Origin: Yersinia rochesterensis
GTDB lineage: Bacteria > Pseudomonadota > Gammaproteobacteria > Enterobacterales > Enterobacteriaceae
Length of the DNA: 64,000 bases
Direction of reading: 5' to 3'
NCBI RefSeq assembly: GCF_003600645.1
Contig: NZ_CP032482.1
Coordinates: 868,001-932,000 of the forward strand
The notes below the pieces were generated by a model. It did no database searches, was not told where the DNA came from, and saw only the letters and a list, made by a program, of their open reading frames with translations. This document shows, in pieces, positions 50,484 through 62,285 of this stretch (position 1 is its first letter; each line of letters starts with the position of its first letter). The position numbers were made by a program, and so were the translations under genes.

Positions 50484-51155
50484 ATGCAGTACCCGATTAA
50501 TGAAATGTTCCAAACCTTGCAGGGCGAGGGTTACTTCACCGGCGTACCGGCGATTTTCGTGCGTTTGCAGGGTTGCCCAGTTGGTTGTAGCTGGTGCGAC
50601 ACCAAACATACCTGGGAAAAAGCGGCCGATCGGGAAGTCGATATGCAGCGCATCATGGTAAAAACGGCGGAAAGTGATGTTTGGGGAACGGCCAGTGAAC
50701 AGCAGCTACTGGATATCTTCCGTCAACAAGGGTATACCGCTCGTCATGTGGTGATAACCGGCGGTGAACCGGCTATTTACGATTTGCTCCCTTTAACATC
50801 ACAGTTGGAGCAAGCCGGTTACAGTTGTCAAATTGAAACCAGCGGTACTCATGAAGTGCAGTGTTCCGCCACCACGTGGGTGACGGTTTCGCCAAAAGTG
50901 AATATGCGTGGTGGCCTAAAAGTATTGCCACAGGCATTACAGCGCGCAGATGAAATTAAGCATCCGGTGGGGCGTTTACGGGATATCGAAGCACTAGAAG
51001 CACTGCTGGTAACACTGACGGATGACAAAAAGCGGATTATTGCTTTGCAGCCGATTAGTCAGAAAGAAGAAGCCACCAAGCTCTGTATTGAAACTTGTAT
51101 CGCCAAGAATTGGCGGCTGTCGATGCAGACACATAAGTATTTAAATATCGCTTAA
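50484..51155 (+). CDS. queE: 7-carboxy-7-deazaguanine synthase
   Basis: Radical-SAM enzyme of queuosine synthesis, converting 6-carboxytetrahydropterin to the 7-deazaguanine ring. 223 residues from the ATG at 50484 (MQYPINEMFQTLQGEG), equal to E. coli; the in-frame ATG at 50466 adds six residues. The cluster motif is CPVGCSWCDTKHTWE (CX3CX2C), followed by VVITGGEP and the C-terminal WRLSMQTHKYLNIA. Near queD, which makes its substrate, but on the opposite strand. Confidence 0.96.
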   Translation: MQYPINEMFQTLQGEGYFTGVPAIFVRLQGCPVGCSWCDTKHTWEKAADREVDMQRIMVKTAESDVWGTASEQQLLDIFRQQGYTARHVVITGGEPAIYDLLPLTSQLEQAGYSCQIETSGTHEVQCSATTWVTVSPKVNMRGGLKVLPQALQRADEIKHPVGRLRDIEALEALLVTLTDDKKRIIALQPISQKEEATKLCIETCIAKNWRLSMQTHKYLNIA

Positions 51156-51278
51156 TCCCCTTCGGCCTTGTCGCTGCAGCTGTGTTGCGGCGTTCATTTA
51201 CCCGAATCACTGACTTATGTAAGCTCATCGGGGTTCATTTACTTGCGGCCTTGCTGTAACGCCAATGACTTTGGGGAT
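51153..51278. repeat. ERIC-type palindromic element
   Basis: CTTCGGCCTTGTCGCTGCAGC...core TTACCCGAATCACTGACTT-ATGTAAGCTCATCGGGGTT...GCGGCCTTGCTGTAACGCCAATGACTTTGGGGAT. It starts at the queE stop and fills the gap between the convergent genes queE and queD. Confidence 0.8.
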
Positions 51279-51300
51279 CAATTTTATTCACCGCGATTTA

Positions 51301-51663
51301 TTACCCGCGATAAACACAACCCGCCGAACAGGTCTCTTTTACCATGACGGCGCTGAGTTCTGGTAATTGCGGTTTAAGCTGTTGCCAAATCCAACAGGCC
51401 AGCACTTCACTGGTCGGATTCTCCAGACCGGGAATGTCATTCAGATAGTGATGATCCAAACGTTCCCAAATTGGCTTGAATGCAGCCTTGAGATCAGCAA
51501 AGTCCATCACCCAGCCGGAGTGAGCATCAACTTCACCTGTGACCTCAATACGGACCATAAATGAATGGCCGTGCAAACGACCGCATTTGTGGCCCTCTGG
51601 GACATGAGGCAACAAATGGGCGGCTTCAAACTGAAAATCTTTAAATAGGGTGGTGCTCATCAT
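51301..51663 (-). CDS. queD: 6-carboxy-5,6,7,8-tetrahydropterin synthase
   Basis: Second step of the queuosine pathway, from dihydroneopterin triphosphate. 120 residues. Zinc histidines in FEAAHLLPH and LHGHSF (with the catalytic Cys in [10 protein letters not shown]), plus [10 protein letters not shown] and the C-terminal [13 protein letters not shown]. The double-Met start equals the E. coli one. Divergent from cysJ. Confidence 0.96.
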   Translation of the reverse strand: MMSTTLFKDFQFEAAHLLPHVPEGHKCGRLHGHSFMVRIEVTGEVDAHSGWVMDFADLKAAFKPIWERLDHHYLNDIPGLENPTSEVLACWIWQQLKPQLPELSAVMVKETCSAGCVYRG

Positions 51664-52044
51664 TCTGACCTTATTGACTCAAAAACCGCCGCATAGTACC
51701 CGAAAGCATGGATACTGGCTATGAATGCACGTAACTGTGTGCCCTATTGGCTTAGATGAATTTTGCTTGTCTTCACGTATTCCACTGATTTTTATACAGA
51801 TATAATTAATTTGTGATGAGATGTCAGTGGGTGAAAATTTCCTAATAAGTTGAACACTTTAACTCATATCTATTACCTGAAAAACCACTTAGTCGTTTTG
51901 GTTATTTATTATTTCCATTGCTTCTTTAATTGTTATTATCGGGATGGTTAATCTTACAAACTATCAAGACTTTTGAGCGCAAACTGTTCGCACTAATAGC
52001 TGTCCGTGCCTACCGTGGCTAAGCATAAAGGAATTAGTACTGCA
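51664..52044. other. AT-rich divergent regulatory gap between queD and cysJ
   Basis: 381 bp without a gene. It must hold the promoters of queD and of the cysJIH operon, and in enterobacteria a CysB-binding region lies here, but CysB sites are too degenerate for me to place one. No repeat or terminator is visible. Confidence 0.4.
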
Positions 52045-53847
52045 ATGACGACTCAGGTTCCTCCTACTTCTTTACTCCCGTTATCGCCGGAGCAGTTGGC
52101 CCGCTTGCAAGCCGCGGTTGGTGAGTTTTCTCCCACCCAAATGGCCTGGTTATCTGGCTACTTCTGGGGCATGGTTAACCAACAACCTGGCGCGGTTATT
52201 GCTCCTGTTGTGGCCGCTCCAGCAACGGCGATTACCCTGATTTCTGCTTCCCAAACCGGCAATGCGCGGCGTTTGGCTGAACAGCTACGTGACGATCTTT
52301 TGGCCGCCAAGCTTAATGTCAATCTGGTTAATGCCGGTGATTATAAGTTTAAACAAATCGCGCAGGAACGTTTGCTGGTGATTGTTGCTTCCACCCAAGG
52401 TGAAGGCGAACCAGCCGAAGAGGCCGTGGCGCTGCATAAGTTCTTATTCTCTAAAAAAGCGCCTAAATTGCCAGAAACCGCCTTTGCGGTGTTTGGCTTA
52501 GGCGATACTTCCTATGAGCATTTTTGCCAGGCGGGTAAAGATTTCGACAACAAATTGGCTGAGTTGGGGGCGCAGCGGTTAGTTGATAGAGTGGATGCTG
52601 ATGTGGAATATCAAGAATCAGCACAACAGTGGCGACAGCAGGTTGTTGCGGCCTTGCAAGCCAGAGTGCCAGCCCAATCAACAGCGGCGGCGGCGGCCAC
52701 AAAAAGTGGTGTGGTCGATGAAATTACCTCTAGCCCTTATAGCAAAACCGCGCCACTTACCGCGCAGTTATCGGTACAGCAAAAAGTGACGGGGCGTCAT
52801 TCTGAAAAAGATGTGCGCCACATTGAAATTGATTTAGGGGACTCCGGGCTGCGCTATCAGCCGGGTGATGCTCTGGGGGTCTGGTTTGATAATGACCCTG
52901 CATTGGTCGACGAGTTGCTGGCGCTATTGTGGCTTAAAGGTGATGAGCCGGTCAGTATTGATGGGCAGAATATATTGGTGTCGCAAGCGCTGCGTAGCCA
53001 TCTTGAACTGACGCAAAATACCACGGTGATTGTCGATAAATACGCCGCACTGTCCCGTGATGAGAAATTGATTGCTTTGCTGGCGGATAAACCGGCGCTG
53101 CAACACTATGCGAAGAACACTCCGATTGTGGATATGGTGCGTCAGGCCCCCTCTGATCTCAATGCCGATCAATTGGTTGCACTGTTGCGGCCACTAACTC
53201 CTCGCCTCTATTCCATTGCTTCCTCACAAGCTGAAACTGAGAATGAAGTGCATATTACCGTCGGTGTGGTGCGCTATGAGATTGATGGTCGTCCACGTAC
53301 TGGCGGTGCTTCGGGGTATCTGGCGGATAGATTGGCGATGGATGACGATATTCGCATCTTTATCGAACATAACGATAACTTCCGTTTACCGGCTAACCCA
53401 GAAACGCCAGTGATAATGATTGGGCCGGGAACCGGCATCGCGCCGTTCCGCGCCTTTATGCAGCAGCGCGAAGCCGATGGAGCCACAGGCAAGAATTGGC
53501 TACTTTTCGGTAACCCACATTTCACTGAAGATTTTCTCTATCAGGTTGAATGGCAGCGCTATGTCAAAGACGGCTTACTGACCCGCATTGATCTGGCTTG
53601 GTCGCGCGATCAAGCCCATAAAATATATGTACAAGACAAACTGCGCGAACAAGGTGCAGAACTGTGGGACTGGATCCAACAAGGTGCCCACATTTACGTC
53701 TGTGGCGATGCCAACCGCATGGCGAAAGACGTTGAGCAAGTTTTACTGGACGTGGTGGCTCTGCACGGCGCGATGGATGCTGAGCAGGCTGATGAATATT
53801 TAAGTGAGCTGCGCCTGGCGCGCCGTTATCAGCGGGATGTGTACTGA
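52045..53847 (+). CDS. cysJ: sulfite reductase flavoprotein alpha subunit
   Basis: NADPH-dependent reductase subunit passing electrons via FAD and FMN to CysI. 600 residues from the ATG at 52045 (MTTQVPP, as in E. coli); the 13-codon upstream extension has no similarity. Flavodoxin domain with [15 protein letters not shown] and [15 protein letters not shown] domain [14 protein letters not shown] domain [12 protein letters not shown] and the C-terminal RRYQRDVY. The stop overlaps the cysI start (ATGA-type, 1 base shared). Confidence 0.97.
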   Translation: MTTQVPPTSLLPLSPEQLARLQAAVGEFSPTQMAWLSGYFWGMVNQQPGAVIAPVVAAPATAITLISASQTGNARRLAEQLRDDLLAAKLNVNLVNAGDYKFKQIAQERLLVIVASTQGEGEPAEEAVALHKFLFSKKAPKLPETAFAVFGLGDTSYEHFCQAGKDFDNKLAELGAQRLVDRVDADVEYQESAQQWRQQVVAALQARVPAQSTAAAAATKSGVVDEITSSPYSKTAPLTAQLSVQQKVTGRHSEKDVRHIEIDLGDSGLRYQPGDALGVWFDNDPALVDELLALLWLKGDEPVSIDGQNILVSQALRSHLELTQNTTVIVDKYAALSRDEKLIALLADKPALQHYAKNTPIVDMVRQAPSDLNADQLVALLRPLTPRLYSIASSQAETENEVHITVGVVRYEIDGRPRTGGASGYLADRLAMDDDIRIFIEHNDNFRLPANPETPVIMIGPGTGIAPFRAFMQQREADGATGKNWLLFGNPHFTEDFLYQVEWQRYVKDGLLTRIDLAWSRDQAHKIYVQDKLREQGAELWDWIQQGAHIYVCGDANRMAKDVEQVLLDVVALHGAMDAEQADEYLSELRLARRYQRDVY

Positions 53848-55595
53848 TGAATGAAAAACACCCAGGGCCATTAGTTATTGCTGGAAAACAGGTCGTGACT
53901 GGAAAGCTTTCTGACGGCGAGCGCATGAAGTCACAGAGCAATTTCCTTCGCGGGACTATTGCAGAGGACTTGAATGACGGGCTGACCGGCGGCTTCAACG
54001 GCGATAACTTCCTGCTGATCCGCTTCCACGGAATGTATCAGCAAGATGACCGCGATATCCGCGCCGAACGGACGGAACAGAAGCTTGAACCTCGTCATGC
54101 CATGATGCTGCGCTGCCGTTTGCCCGGAGGGATTATTACCCCGCAACAGTGGCTAGGAATTGATAAATTTGCTGCGGATAACACTTTATACGGCAGCATC
54201 CGTATCACTAACCGCCAGACATTCCAGTTTCATGGCATTCTGAAAGGAAATGTGAAACCAGCCCACCAGTTGCTCAATCAATTGGGCTTGGATGCATTGG
54301 CGACGGCAAACGATGTTAACCGTAACGTACTCTGCACCTCGAACCCGGTGGAGTCAGTGCTCCATCAGGAAGCCTACGAATGGGCGAAGAAGATTTCTGA
54401 ACATTTGTTACCACGTACCCGTGCTTACGCTGAAATTTGGCTGGATGCAGAAAAAGTCGCGACCACGGATGAAGAACCGATCCTCGGTGCGACTTATTTG
54501 CCACGTAAGTTTAAAACTACAGTCGTCATTCCGCCGCAAAATGATGTCGATCTCCATGCTAATGACCTCAACTTTGTTGCGGTGGCGGAGAAAGGTAAAT
54601 TGGTCGGTTTTAACGTGTTGGTTGGCGGTGGGCTATCCATTGCTCACGGTGATAAGAATACTTACCCACGTAAAGCCAGTGAATTCGGCTATATCCCGTT
54701 GCAACATACTTTGGCTATTGCAGAAGCGGTGGTGACCACCCAACGTGACTGGGGCAACCGCACTGATCGTAAGAATGCTAAAACCAAATATACGCTAGAG
54801 CGCGTCGGTGTTGATGTGTTTAAGGCCGAAGTTGAAAAGCGCGCGGGTGTGAGTTTCTCTGCCATCAAACCTTACCAATTTACTGGCCGCGGTGATCGTA
54901 TTGGCTGGGTAAAGGGCATCGACAAAAAATGGCATTTGACCTTATTTATCGAAAATGGCCGTTTGCTGGATTACCCCGGCCGCAGTCTGAAAACCGGCGT
55001 GGCGGAAATTGCTAAAATCCATCAGGGCGATTTCCGTTTAACTGCCAATCAGAACCTCATTGTGGCGGGGGTACCGGAAAAAGACAAAGCGCGCATTGAA
55101 GCATTGGCCCGTGAACACGGCTTGATGGATGACAATGTCAGCCCGCAGCGTGAAAATTCGATGGCCTGTGTTTCGTTCCCAACTTGCCCATTGGCAATGG
55201 CGGAAGCTGAACGTTTCTTGCCGGAATTTGTCACCCGTATTGAAGGTATTTTGCAGCAACATGGTTTGCCTGATGAACATATTGTGATGCGCGTCACCGG
55301 CTGCCCGAATGGTTGCGGCCGTGCTTTGCTGGCTGAAGTTGGGCTGGTGGGGAAAGCTATGGGCCGCTATAACCTGCATCTGGGCGGCAACCGCGAAGGC
55401 ACGCGGATACCGCGCATGTATCGTGAAAACATTACCGAAGATGAAATCCTGGCGATTACCGACCAGTTAGTCGGGCGTTGGGCTAAGGAACGCCATACTG
55501 ATGAGGGTTTCGGCGATTTTGTTATTCGTGTCGGTGTTATTGCTCCGGTGATAGATTCAGCCCACGACTTTTATGATGTTCAGGAGGCGGTGTGA
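53847..55595 (+). CDS. cysI: sulfite reductase hemoprotein beta subunit
   Basis: Six-electron reduction of sulfite to sulfide at a siroheme coupled to a 4Fe-4S cluster. 582 residues. Cluster cysteines are in [17 protein letters not shown] and [11 protein letters not shown] near the C-terminus; [12 protein letters not shown] is the siroheme-side arginine region. Needs siroheme from CysG, encoded 2 kb downstream. Overlaps cysJ at its start and cysH at its end, so cysJIH is a coupled operon. Confidence 0.97.
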   Translation: MNEKHPGPLVIAGKQVVTGKLSDGERMKSQSNFLRGTIAEDLNDGLTGGFNGDNFLLIRFHGMYQQDDRDIRAERTEQKLEPRHAMMLRCRLPGGIITPQQWLGIDKFAADNTLYGSIRITNRQTFQFHGILKGNVKPAHQLLNQLGLDALATANDVNRNVLCTSNPVESVLHQEAYEWAKKISEHLLPRTRAYAEIWLDAEKVATTDEEPILGATYLPRKFKTTVVIPPQNDVDLHANDLNFVAVAEKGKLVGFNVLVGGGLSIAHGDKNTYPRKASEFGYIPLQHTLAIAEAVVTTQRDWGNRTDRKNAKTKYTLERVGVDVFKAEVEKRAGVSFSAIKPYQFTGRGDRIGWVKGIDKKWHLTLFIENGRLLDYPGRSLKTGVAEIAKIHQGDFRLTANQNLIVAGVPEKDKARIEALAREHGLMDDNVSPQRENSMACVSFPTCPLAMAEAERFLPEFVTRIEGILQQHGLPDEHIVMRVTGCPNGCGRALLAEVGLVGKAMGRYNLHLGGNREGTRIPRMYRENITEDEILAITDQLVGRWAKERHTDEGFGDFVIRVGVIAPVIDSAHDFYDVQEAV

Positions 55596-56326
55596 GTCAA
55601 TTCAATCTCAATGAACTTAATGCGCTGCCGAAAGCGGAACAAGCCGCGGCATTGGCGCTGGTTAATGGGCAACTGGAGCATTTAACCGCGCAAGAGCGCG
55701 TCAGTTGGGCATTAGAAAATCTGCCCGGTGAGTTTGTGCTCTCTTCCAGTTTTGGTATTCAGGCGGCAGTTTGTTTGCATTTGGTGACGCGGCAGCTCCC
55801 TGATATCCCGGTGATCCTCACGGATACCGGCTATCTGTTCCCGGAAACTTATCAGTTTATTGATTCTCTCACTGAAAAACTTCAGCTTAATTTGCAAGTG
55901 TTTCGTGCCCCTCAAAACCCCGCCTGGCAAGAAGCTCGCTATGGCAAATTGTGGGAACAGGGTGTTGAGGGGATTGAGCGCTATAACGACCTGAATAAAG
56001 TTGAGCCGATGAACCGCGCACTGGAAACTTTAGGCGCTCAAACTTGGTTTGCGGGCCTGCGCCGTGAGCAATCGGGCAGCCGGGCAAAGTTACCGGTTCT
56101 GGCGATTGCACGCGGTGTTTTCAAATTGCTCCCTATTATTGATTGGGATAACCGCCAAGTTTATCAGTATTTGACCCAAAATGGTCTGAGTTACCATCCA
56201 TTGTGGGAGCAGGGTTATTTATCTGTCGGCGATACCCATACAACCCGTAAATGGGAGCCGGGTATGAGTGAAGAAGAAACGCGCTTCTTTGGCCTAAAAC
56301 GTGAATGCGGTCTGCATGAAAGCTGA
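55592..56326 (+). CDS. cysH: phosphoadenosine phosphosulfate reductase
   Basis: Reduces PAPS to sulfite with thioredoxin. 244 residues. [15 protein letters not shown] (PP-loop-like), [13 protein letters not shown] and the C-terminal catalytic KRECGLHES (Cys about 239). GTG start at 55592 overlapping the cysI stop (GTGA), with AGGAGG 6 nt upstream. Lacks the extra CC pairs of assimilatory APS reductases, so it should use PAPS, which agrees with the presence of cysC. Confidence 0.96.
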   Translation: MSQFNLNELNALPKAEQAAALALVNGQLEHLTAQERVSWALENLPGEFVLSSSFGIQAAVCLHLVTRQLPDIPVILTDTGYLFPETYQFIDSLTEKLQLNLQVFRAPQNPAWQEARYGKLWEQGVEGIERYNDLNKVEPMNRALETLGAQTWFAGLRREQSGSRAKLPVLAIARGVFKLLPIIDWDNRQVYQYLTQNGLSYHPLWEQGYLSVGDTHTTRKWEPGMSEEETRFFGLKRECGLHES

Positions 56327-56343
56327 ATGTGACAGAGAGATAA

Positions 56344-56371
56344 AAGGGCGCTCATAGCGCCCTTATTTTTT
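56344..56371. terminator. terminator between cysH and iap
   Basis: AAGGGCGCT (56344-56352) pairs with AGCGCCCTT (56356-56364), a 3-nt loop, followed by ATTTTTTG. Lies between the 3' ends of convergent genes. Confidence 0.85.
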
Positions 56372-56382
56372 GCGGCAAAAAA

Positions 56383-57453
56383 TTATTTTTTAGCGCCAGC
56401 TAACGTTTGTATCAGCGGCAACAATATCCGCACCGTGTTATGTGTGCGTTTAGTGATGCGGCCGGGCAAGAACTTGTCCAGATAGTTTAAGTTATCTAGT
56501 GGGCTTTGATGGCGGGTTGTTCCCTGTGGAAAATGTTTACTGATAGCCCGTTGTTGGCAACCATCCTTATGACCCAATGTGTAATTACTGGCTTCTACGG
56601 ATAACACCGGTATTCCAGCGGCATCAAAGGCATTTTTCTCCGCCTTGCATGAGGCGGTCACTTGACCTTTTACTGTGGTGGCAGTAATGCCATAGCGGCG
56701 GGCCAGTGTCAGCGCTAGATCCTTTGCAGTAATGGCGGCGGGCTGATTATTGGCATTAAAATAGAGGCGATCGCCGGTGATCAAATTATCTAAATTGATC
56801 ACCAGTAATGTGTTCGCTTTTTCAGCCTGGCTCATTCGTTGCAGATAATTTTCTGTTCCTTGCGCACCAATTTCTTCAGCACTGAGCGCGACAAAACGTA
56901 AATCATAGCGCAGCGGCGTTTTTTTGAGGCGCTCCGCCAGTTCCAGCATTACCCCTACACCCGCCGCATTATCATCAACACCTTGCAGTGTTAAACCACC
57001 CAGATTTTTATCTAAATCTTCGTCGCTTTGTGGGGTGTAAGTATCAAAGTGCGCCATGATGATTATCTGTTTTTGATCATCCGCTTTGTTGGCCGCATCC
57101 TCTTTATCTGTTGATATATTTCGGGCAGCAATCACTGAAGTGGCACTGATATTTCGCCAGTTTTGTTTACCATTTTTACTGGTATAGAGATAACGGGTAT
57201 TAAACCCCCGCAAATTACTCTGATAGCCCATCTGCTGAAAACGGTGATTAATATATTCAGCAGCCAGCAATTCCGCTGGGCTGCCCGCCATACGGCCCGG
57301 AAAGTAGGTGCTGATGTGGCGAACTTGTTGTTCAGCTATTTGACCGATGGCTGGCGATGTCGCTGCCTGAAGTGGCAGGACGGCAGTTAAACTCAGTGTA
57401 AATGTTAAACTCAGCGTAAAGAGTGCCCACTTTAGGCGACGGCGGGAAAACAT
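56383..57453 (-). CDS. iap: Iap aminopeptidase (alkaline phosphatase isozyme conversion)
   Basis: Periplasmic M28-family zinc aminopeptidase; in E. coli it trims the N-terminal Arg of alkaline phosphatase. 356 residues. Long hydrophobic signal (WALFTLSLTFTLSLTAVLPLQA). Metal and catalytic residues: IIMAHFDTYTP (His, Asp), GVDDNAAGVGVMLELAE (Asp), LSAEEIGAQGTENYL (Glu pair) and INLDNL (Asp). In E. coli a CRISPR array lies next to iap; none is seen here, and cysG follows instead. Confidence 0.92.
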   Translation of the reverse strand: MFSRRRLKWALFTLSLTFTLSLTAVLPLQAATSPAIGQIAEQQVRHISTYFPGRMAGSPAELLAAEYINHRFQQMGYQSNLRGFNTRYLYTSKNGKQNWRNISATSVIAARNISTDKEDAANKADDQKQIIIMAHFDTYTPQSDEDLDKNLGGLTLQGVDDNAAGVGVMLELAERLKKTPLRYDLRFVALSAEEIGAQGTENYLQRMSQAEKANTLLVINLDNLITGDRLYFNANNQPAAITAKDLALTLARRYGITATTVKGQVTASCKAEKNAFDAAGIPVLSVEASNYTLGHKDGCQQRAISKHFPQGTTRHQSPLDNLNYLDKFLPGRITKRTHNTVRILLPLIQTLAGAKK

Positions 57454-57738
57454 ACTGAAATATCCTTGTTAAAGTCAGAGCCACACCTACTGGCATGGAC
57501 AACGCGGTATAGTATGAAACTCTCCGGGGAAATAGACAATTTGTATACTTCCTAAAGTGCGGATATTTATGTCACCAGATAAGAAAATTAGTCACAGTGA
57601 TGATCAACCAGCATAGCTGGGAACCCTGTCATCACGCCTATATATCATTATGGAACTTGTAATTACTTTTAGTCATTTCATAAGGCCATAACCCCCCCCT
57701 ATAGTCACCCTACGCTTATTATGTAATTGAAGGATGCT

Positions 57739-59157
57739 GTGGACTATCTACCTCTTTTTGCCGACTTGAAACGCCGCCCTGTATTGGTTGTTGGCGGCGG
57801 TGAAGTTGCTGCGCGAAAAATTGACTTACTCCACCGCGCGGGCGCACAGGTGCGGGTAGTGGCACAGACTCTCTCATCTGAACTTGAACAACAATCTCAG
57901 GATGGCCGCATTCACTGGCTGGCATTAGATTTCTTGCCCGAGCAGCTGGATGAGGTATTTCTGGTGATTGCGGCCACAGACGATACTGCGCTGAATGCAG
58001 CGGTTTTCGCGGCGGCAGACAAGCGGCATCTGCTGGCGAATGTGGTGGATGACCAACCTCGTTGCTCGTTTATCTTCCCGTCGATTGTCGACCGCTCTCC
58101 GCTGGTGGTGGCGATTTCCTCCGCCGGTCAGGCACCGGTTTTGGCGCGTATCTTGCGCGAGAAATTGGAAGCCTTATTGCCCAGCAGTTTAGGTGAGATG
58201 GCGGCTATCGCCGGGCGCTGGCGTGGCCGGGTTAAGCTACAAATCGCTTCAATGGGTGAGCGCCGCCGTTTTTGGGAAAATGCTTTCAGTGGCCGCTTTG
58301 CCAGTTTTGTCAGTCGTGGTCAGTTAGCCCAAGCTGAAGAGGAACTGCAATTGTCATTGGAAGGGCAGAGCATCTCTCAGGGGGAAGTTGCCTTGGTGGG
58401 GGCTGGCCCCGGTGATCCTGGTTTATTGACCTTGCGCGGTCTGCAAGTGATTCAACAGGCTGATGTGGTGCTGTTTGACCATTTGGTCAGCCCGGAAGTG
58501 CTGGATTTAGTGCGCCGTGATGCTGAACGGATTTGTGTTGGCAAACGCGCGGGGGCGCATTCGGTCACTCAGGAAGAAACCAATCAATTACTGGTCACAT
58601 TGGCACAACGCGGGAAACGGGTGGTGCGGCTAAAAGGCGGCGATCCTTTTATCTTTGGTCGTGGCGGTGAAGAGCTACAAGTTGTGGCGCGTGCGGGCAT
58701 ACCCTTTCAGGTGGTGCCAGGGGTGACGGCGGCGAGCGGGGCGACAGCTTATGCTGGAATTCCTCTGACTCACCGTGACCATGCACAAAGTGTGACATTT
58801 ATTACCGGGCATTGCCGCGCCGATGGCGATGATTTGGATTGGCAGGCGCTGGCCCGTGGTCATCAGACTTTGGCCATCTACATGGGCACGGTGAAAGCGG
58901 CTGAAATCAGTCGGCAATTAATCACCCATGGCCGAGCCAGCACTACGCCAGTGGCAGTGATTGGCCGGGGCACCCGTGCTGATCAGCAAGTTCTGACCGG
59001 CACACTGGCAGAGCTTGAATTACTCGCGCATCAGGCCCCGACACCAGCCCTGCTGGTCATCGGGGAAGTGGTGGATTTACACCACCAAATTGCCTGGTTT
59101 GGGCAACAACCGCAGACTGAACAGGCCATCAGCCCGTCAGTCGTGAATTTGGCATAA
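57739..59157 (+). CDS. cysG: siroheme synthase (trifunctional)
   Basis: Methylates uroporphyrinogen III, oxidises precorrin-2 and inserts iron to give siroheme. 472 residues. N-terminal dehydrogenase/ferrochelatase with [15 protein letters not shown] and IAATDD; C-terminal methyltransferase with [35 protein letters not shown] and [24 protein letters not shown] at 57739 is chosen (AAGGA 5 nt upstream; VDYLPLF aligns with E. coli MDHLPIF); the frame opens 4 codons earlier at a TTG. It leads the cysGDNC group (10 bp before cysD), unlike E. coli where cysG is with nirB. Confidence 0.95.
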   Translation: MDYLPLFADLKRRPVLVVGGGEVAARKIDLLHRAGAQVRVVAQTLSSELEQQSQDGRIHWLALDFLPEQLDEVFLVIAATDDTALNAAVFAAADKRHLLANVVDDQPRCSFIFPSIVDRSPLVVAISSAGQAPVLARILREKLEALLPSSLGEMAAIAGRWRGRVKLQIASMGERRRFWENAFSGRFASFVSRGQLAQAEEELQLSLEGQSISQGEVALVGAGPGDPGLLTLRGLQVIQQADVVLFDHLVSPEVLDLVRRDAERICVGKRAGAHSVTQEETNQLLVTLAQRGKRVVRLKGGDPFIFGRGGEELQVVARAGIPFQVVPGVTAASGATAYAGIPLTHRDHAQSVTFITGHCRADGDDLDWQALARGHQTLAIYMGTVKAAEISRQLITHGRASTTPVAVIGRGTRADQQVLTGTLAELELLAHQAPTPALLVIGEVVDLHHQIAWFGQQPQTEQAISPSVVNLA

Positions 59158-59167
59158 AGGATCTGTT

Positions 59168-60076
59168 ATGGACGAAAAACGACTCACTCATTTGCGGCAA
59201 TTGGAGGCGGAGAGTATCCATATCATCCGTGAAGTGGCCGCTGAATTCGGTAACCCGGTGATGCTCTATTCCATCGGCAAAGACTCTTCTGTGATGCTGC
59301 ATTTGGCGCGTAAAGCATTTTTCCCCGGTCATTTACCTTTCCCGTTATTGCATGTGGATACCGGTTGGAAATTCCGTGAAATGTACGAATTCCGTGACCG
59401 CACCGCCAAGGCATTTGGCTGTGAATTATTGGTGCATCGTAACCCGGAAGGGGTGGCAATGGGCATTAACCCCTTTATCCACGGTAGCGCCAAACACACT
59501 GATATCATGAAAACCGAGGGGCTGAAGCAAGCGCTGAACAAATACGGTTTTGATGCCGCTTTCGGTGGCGCGCGGCGGGATGAAGAGAAATCCCGCGCCA
59601 AAGAGCGTATTTATTCGTTCCGTGACCGCTTCCATCGTTGGGATCCAAAAAACCAGCGCCCGGAGCTGTGGCACAACTATAACGGCCAGATTAACAAAGG
59701 CGAAAGTATCCGCGTCTTCCCGCTGTCCAACTGGACTGAGCTGGATATTTGGCAATATATCTTCCTGGAAAAAATCGACATTGTGCCGTTGTATCTGGCG
59801 AAGCCCCGCCCTGTGGTGGAGCGCGACGGGATGCTGCTGATGGTGGATGACGACCGCATTGACCTACAGCCGGGCGAAGTGATTACTCAGAAAATGGTGC
59901 GTTTCCGAACCTTGGGCTGTTGGCCACTGACCGGCGCGGTAGAGTCTGAGGCGGAAACCTTGCCCGCCATTATCGAAGAGATGCTTATCTCGACCACCAG
60001 TGAACGTCAGGGTCGAATGATCGACCGCGATCAATCCGGCTCCATGGAGCTTAAAAAGCGTCAGGGATATTTCTGA
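59168..60076 (+). CDS. cysD: sulfate adenylyltransferase small subunit
   Basis: ATP sulfurylase catalytic subunit: sulfate + ATP to APS, driven by the CysN GTPase. 302 residues. PP-loop [18 protein letters not shown] (about 38-55), [16 protein letters not shown] and [15 protein letters not shown]. 10 bp after cysG and 10 bp before cysN, so one operon. Confidence 0.97.
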   Translation: MDEKRLTHLRQLEAESIHIIREVAAEFGNPVMLYSIGKDSSVMLHLARKAFFPGHLPFPLLHVDTGWKFREMYEFRDRTAKAFGCELLVHRNPEGVAMGINPFIHGSAKHTDIMKTEGLKQALNKYGFDAAFGGARRDEEKSRAKERIYSFRDRFHRWDPKNQRPELWHNYNGQINKGESIRVFPLSNWTELDIWQYIFLEKIDIVPLYLAKPRPVVERDGMLLMVDDDRIDLQPGEVITQKMVRFRTLGCWPLTGAVESEAETLPAIIEEMLISTTSERQGRMIDRDQSGSMELKKRQGYF

Positions 60077-60086
60077 GGAGCGCCCG

Positions 60087-61604
60087 ATGAGCACAAAATT
60101 TCAAGATCAATCTGTATTTCAAGACCAATTGAAAACAGAAAATCAGTCGATTTTAGAAAGTAACTCGATGATTTTAAACAATACTTCTATCGCCCAGCAA
60201 ATTGCTAATGAAGGCGGGGTAGAAGCTTATCTGCATGCCCAGCAGCACAAAACCATGTTGCGCTTTCTGACTTGCGGCAGCGTGGATGATGGCAAAAGTA
60301 CGTTAATTGGCCGTTTACTGCATGATACCCGCCAGATTTACGAAGATCAGCTCACTACGCTGCACACTGACAGCAAGCGTATTGGTACACAGGGTGAAAA
60401 ACTGGATCTGGCTTTGTTGGTGGATGGTTTGCAGGCCGAACGTGAGCAGGGCATTACTATTGATGTAGCTTATCGTTACTTCTCCACTGAACAGCGCAAA
60501 TTTATCATTGCTGATACCCCAGGGCATGAGCAATACACGCGCAATATGGCGACCGGCGCTTCGACCTGTGATTTGGCGATTTTGTTAATTGATGCCCGTA
60601 AAGGGGTATTGGACCAAACTCGCCGCCACAGCTTTATTGCCACGCTATTGGGTATCCGCCATTTGGTGGTGGCAGTGAATAAGATGGATTTGGTCGATTA
60701 TCAGGAAAGTGTCTTCGAGCAGTTTAAAGAAGATTACCTGAGTTTTGCTCAGCAGTTACCCACTGATTTAGATATTAAATTTGTCCCGCTATCGGCGCTG
60801 GATGGCGACAATGTGGCCTCGCCAAGTGAGAAAATGAATTGGTATTCCGGCCCGACGCTGCTTGAAGTGCTGGAAAGTGTTGATGTGGTGAATGCCAGTC
60901 GCCAACAGCCGCTGCGTTTCCCGGTGCAATATGTAAACCGACCAAATCTGGATTTCCGAGGTTATGCTGGCACCTTATCTGCCGGTATCGTGCGGGTCGG
61001 GCAAAAAATAAAAGTGCTGCCCTCTGGTGTGGAATCCACCATTGCACGGATTGTCACTTTTGATGGCGATTTGGCCCAGGCAATGCCCGGTGAAGCCATT
61101 ACACTGGTGCTGACAGATGAAGTCGATATTAGCCGTGGTGATTTATTGGTTGATACCAGTGAAACCCTAAAAACGGCGCAAAACGCGCTGGTGGATGTGG
61201 TGTGGATGGCGGAGCAACCACTGGTGGTCGGGCAAAGCTATGACATCAAGATTGCCGGGAAAAAGACCCGTGCGCGGGTTGAAAATATCCAATATCAGGT
61301 CGAAATCAACTCATTGACCCAGCGGGTAGTCGAAAGTTTGCCGCTGAATGGCATTGGTTTGGTTGAATTGGCGTTCGATGAGCCGCTGGTGCTGGACAGC
61401 TATCAGCGTAATCGCGATACCGGCGGCCTGATCTTTATTGACCGGCTGAGTAATGTCACTGTTGGCGCAGGGTTGATCCGTGAAACGCTGGAGTCGGTCT
61501 ATCAGGAAAACAAAGAATTCAGTGAGTTTGAATTGGAATTGAATGCATTGGTTCGCCGCCACTTCCCACATTGGGGTGCGCGTGACCTGTTAGGGGGGAA
61601 ATAA
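60087..61604 (+). CDS. cysN: sulfate adenylyltransferase GTPase subunit
   Basis: EF-Tu-like GTPase partner of CysD. G1 [15 protein letters not shown]3 [13 protein letters not shown]4 NKMDLVDY. 505 residues, about 30 longer than E. coli CysN: the first 28 or so ([20 protein letters not shown]...) are polar and have no counterpart there. The ATG at 60087 is supported by GAGGAG 7 nt upstream; an in-frame ATG at 60168 ([11 protein letters not shown]) would give nearly the E. coli length but lacks a ribosome site. Confidence 0.96.
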   Translation: MSTKFQDQSVFQDQLKTENQSILESNSMILNNTSIAQQIANEGGVEAYLHAQQHKTMLRFLTCGSVDDGKSTLIGRLLHDTRQIYEDQLTTLHTDSKRIGTQGEKLDLALLVDGLQAEREQGITIDVAYRYFSTEQRKFIIADTPGHEQYTRNMATGASTCDLAILLIDARKGVLDQTRRHSFIATLLGIRHLVVAVNKMDLVDYQESVFEQFKEDYLSFAQQLPTDLDIKFVPLSALDGDNVASPSEKMNWYSGPTLLEVLESVDVVNASRQQPLRFPVQYVNRPNLDFRGYAGTLSAGIVRVGQKIKVLPSGVESTIARIVTFDGDLAQAMPGEAITLVLTDEVDISRGDLLVDTSETLKTAQNALVDVVWMAEQPLVVGQSYDIKIAGKKTRARVENIQYQVEINSLTQRVVESLPLNGIGLVELAFDEPLVLDSYQRNRDTGGLIFIDRLSNVTVGAGLIRETLESVYQENKEFSEFELELNALVRRHFPHWGARDLLGGK

Positions 61605-61605
61605 C

Positions 61606-62226
61606 GTGCATGCTGATCAGGTGACGCCAGCCGACGAAAATATCGTCTGGCACCCCCATGCCGTGACCCGAGAAGATCGTGAACAACAGCACGGGCATCA
61701 AGGTGTGGTGCTGTGGTTTACCGGCTTATCGGGTTCCGGAAAATCTACTTTGGCGGGGGCATTGGAGCAGGCGCTGTTTGCCCGCGGTGTTAGCACTTAC
61801 TTACTTGATGGCGACAATGTACGCCACGGTTTATGTCGTGATTTGGGCTTTTCTGATAGCGACCGGCGCGAGAATATCCGCCGGGTCGGGGAAGTGGCTA
61901 AATTAATGGTGGATGCCGGTCTGGTGGTGTTAACGGCGTTTATTTCCCCTCATCGGGCAGAACGCCAAATGGTGCGAGATATGTTGGCATCAGGCCAGTT
62001 TATTGAGGTGTTTGTGGACACGCCATTGGCGATTTGCGAAGCCCGCGACCCGAAAGGATTGTATAAAAAAGCCCGTGCCGGAGAGCTGAAAAATTTCACC
62101 GGTATCGACTCTGTTTATGAATTTCCTGAGCATCCTGATACTCGCTTGCAAGGTGAACAATTAGTAACAAATTTGATTGAACAATTGTTAGACGTGCTGC
62201 GTGGTCGAGCTATTATCAAATCCTAA
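61606..62226 (+). CDS. cysC: adenylylsulfate kinase
   Basis: Phosphorylates APS to PAPS, the substrate of CysH. 206 residues. P-loop [35 protein letters not shown] and [24 protein letters not shown] start at 61606, one base after the cysN stop, with GGGGGGAAA as ribosome site. Last gene of cysGDNC. Confidence 0.97.
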   Translation: MHADQVTPADENIVWHPHAVTREDREQQHGHQGVVLWFTGLSGSGKSTLAGALEQALFARGVSTYLLDGDNVRHGLCRDLGFSDSDRRENIRRVGEVAKLMVDAGLVVLTAFISPHRAERQMVRDMLASGQFIEVFVDTPLAICEARDPKGLYKKARAGELKNFTGIDSVYEFPEHPDTRLQGEQLVTNLIEQLLDVLRGRAIIKS

Positions 62227-62285
62227 TATAGCTGCTGGCAAAACGTCCTGAGAGCGTGCCGGTAAACTGTGCCCACAGGATTTGT

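Noticed and set aside
57454..57738. Possible CRISPR array next to iap as in E. coli
   Set aside because: No regularly spaced repeats in the gaps on either side of iap; the gap only leads to cysG.
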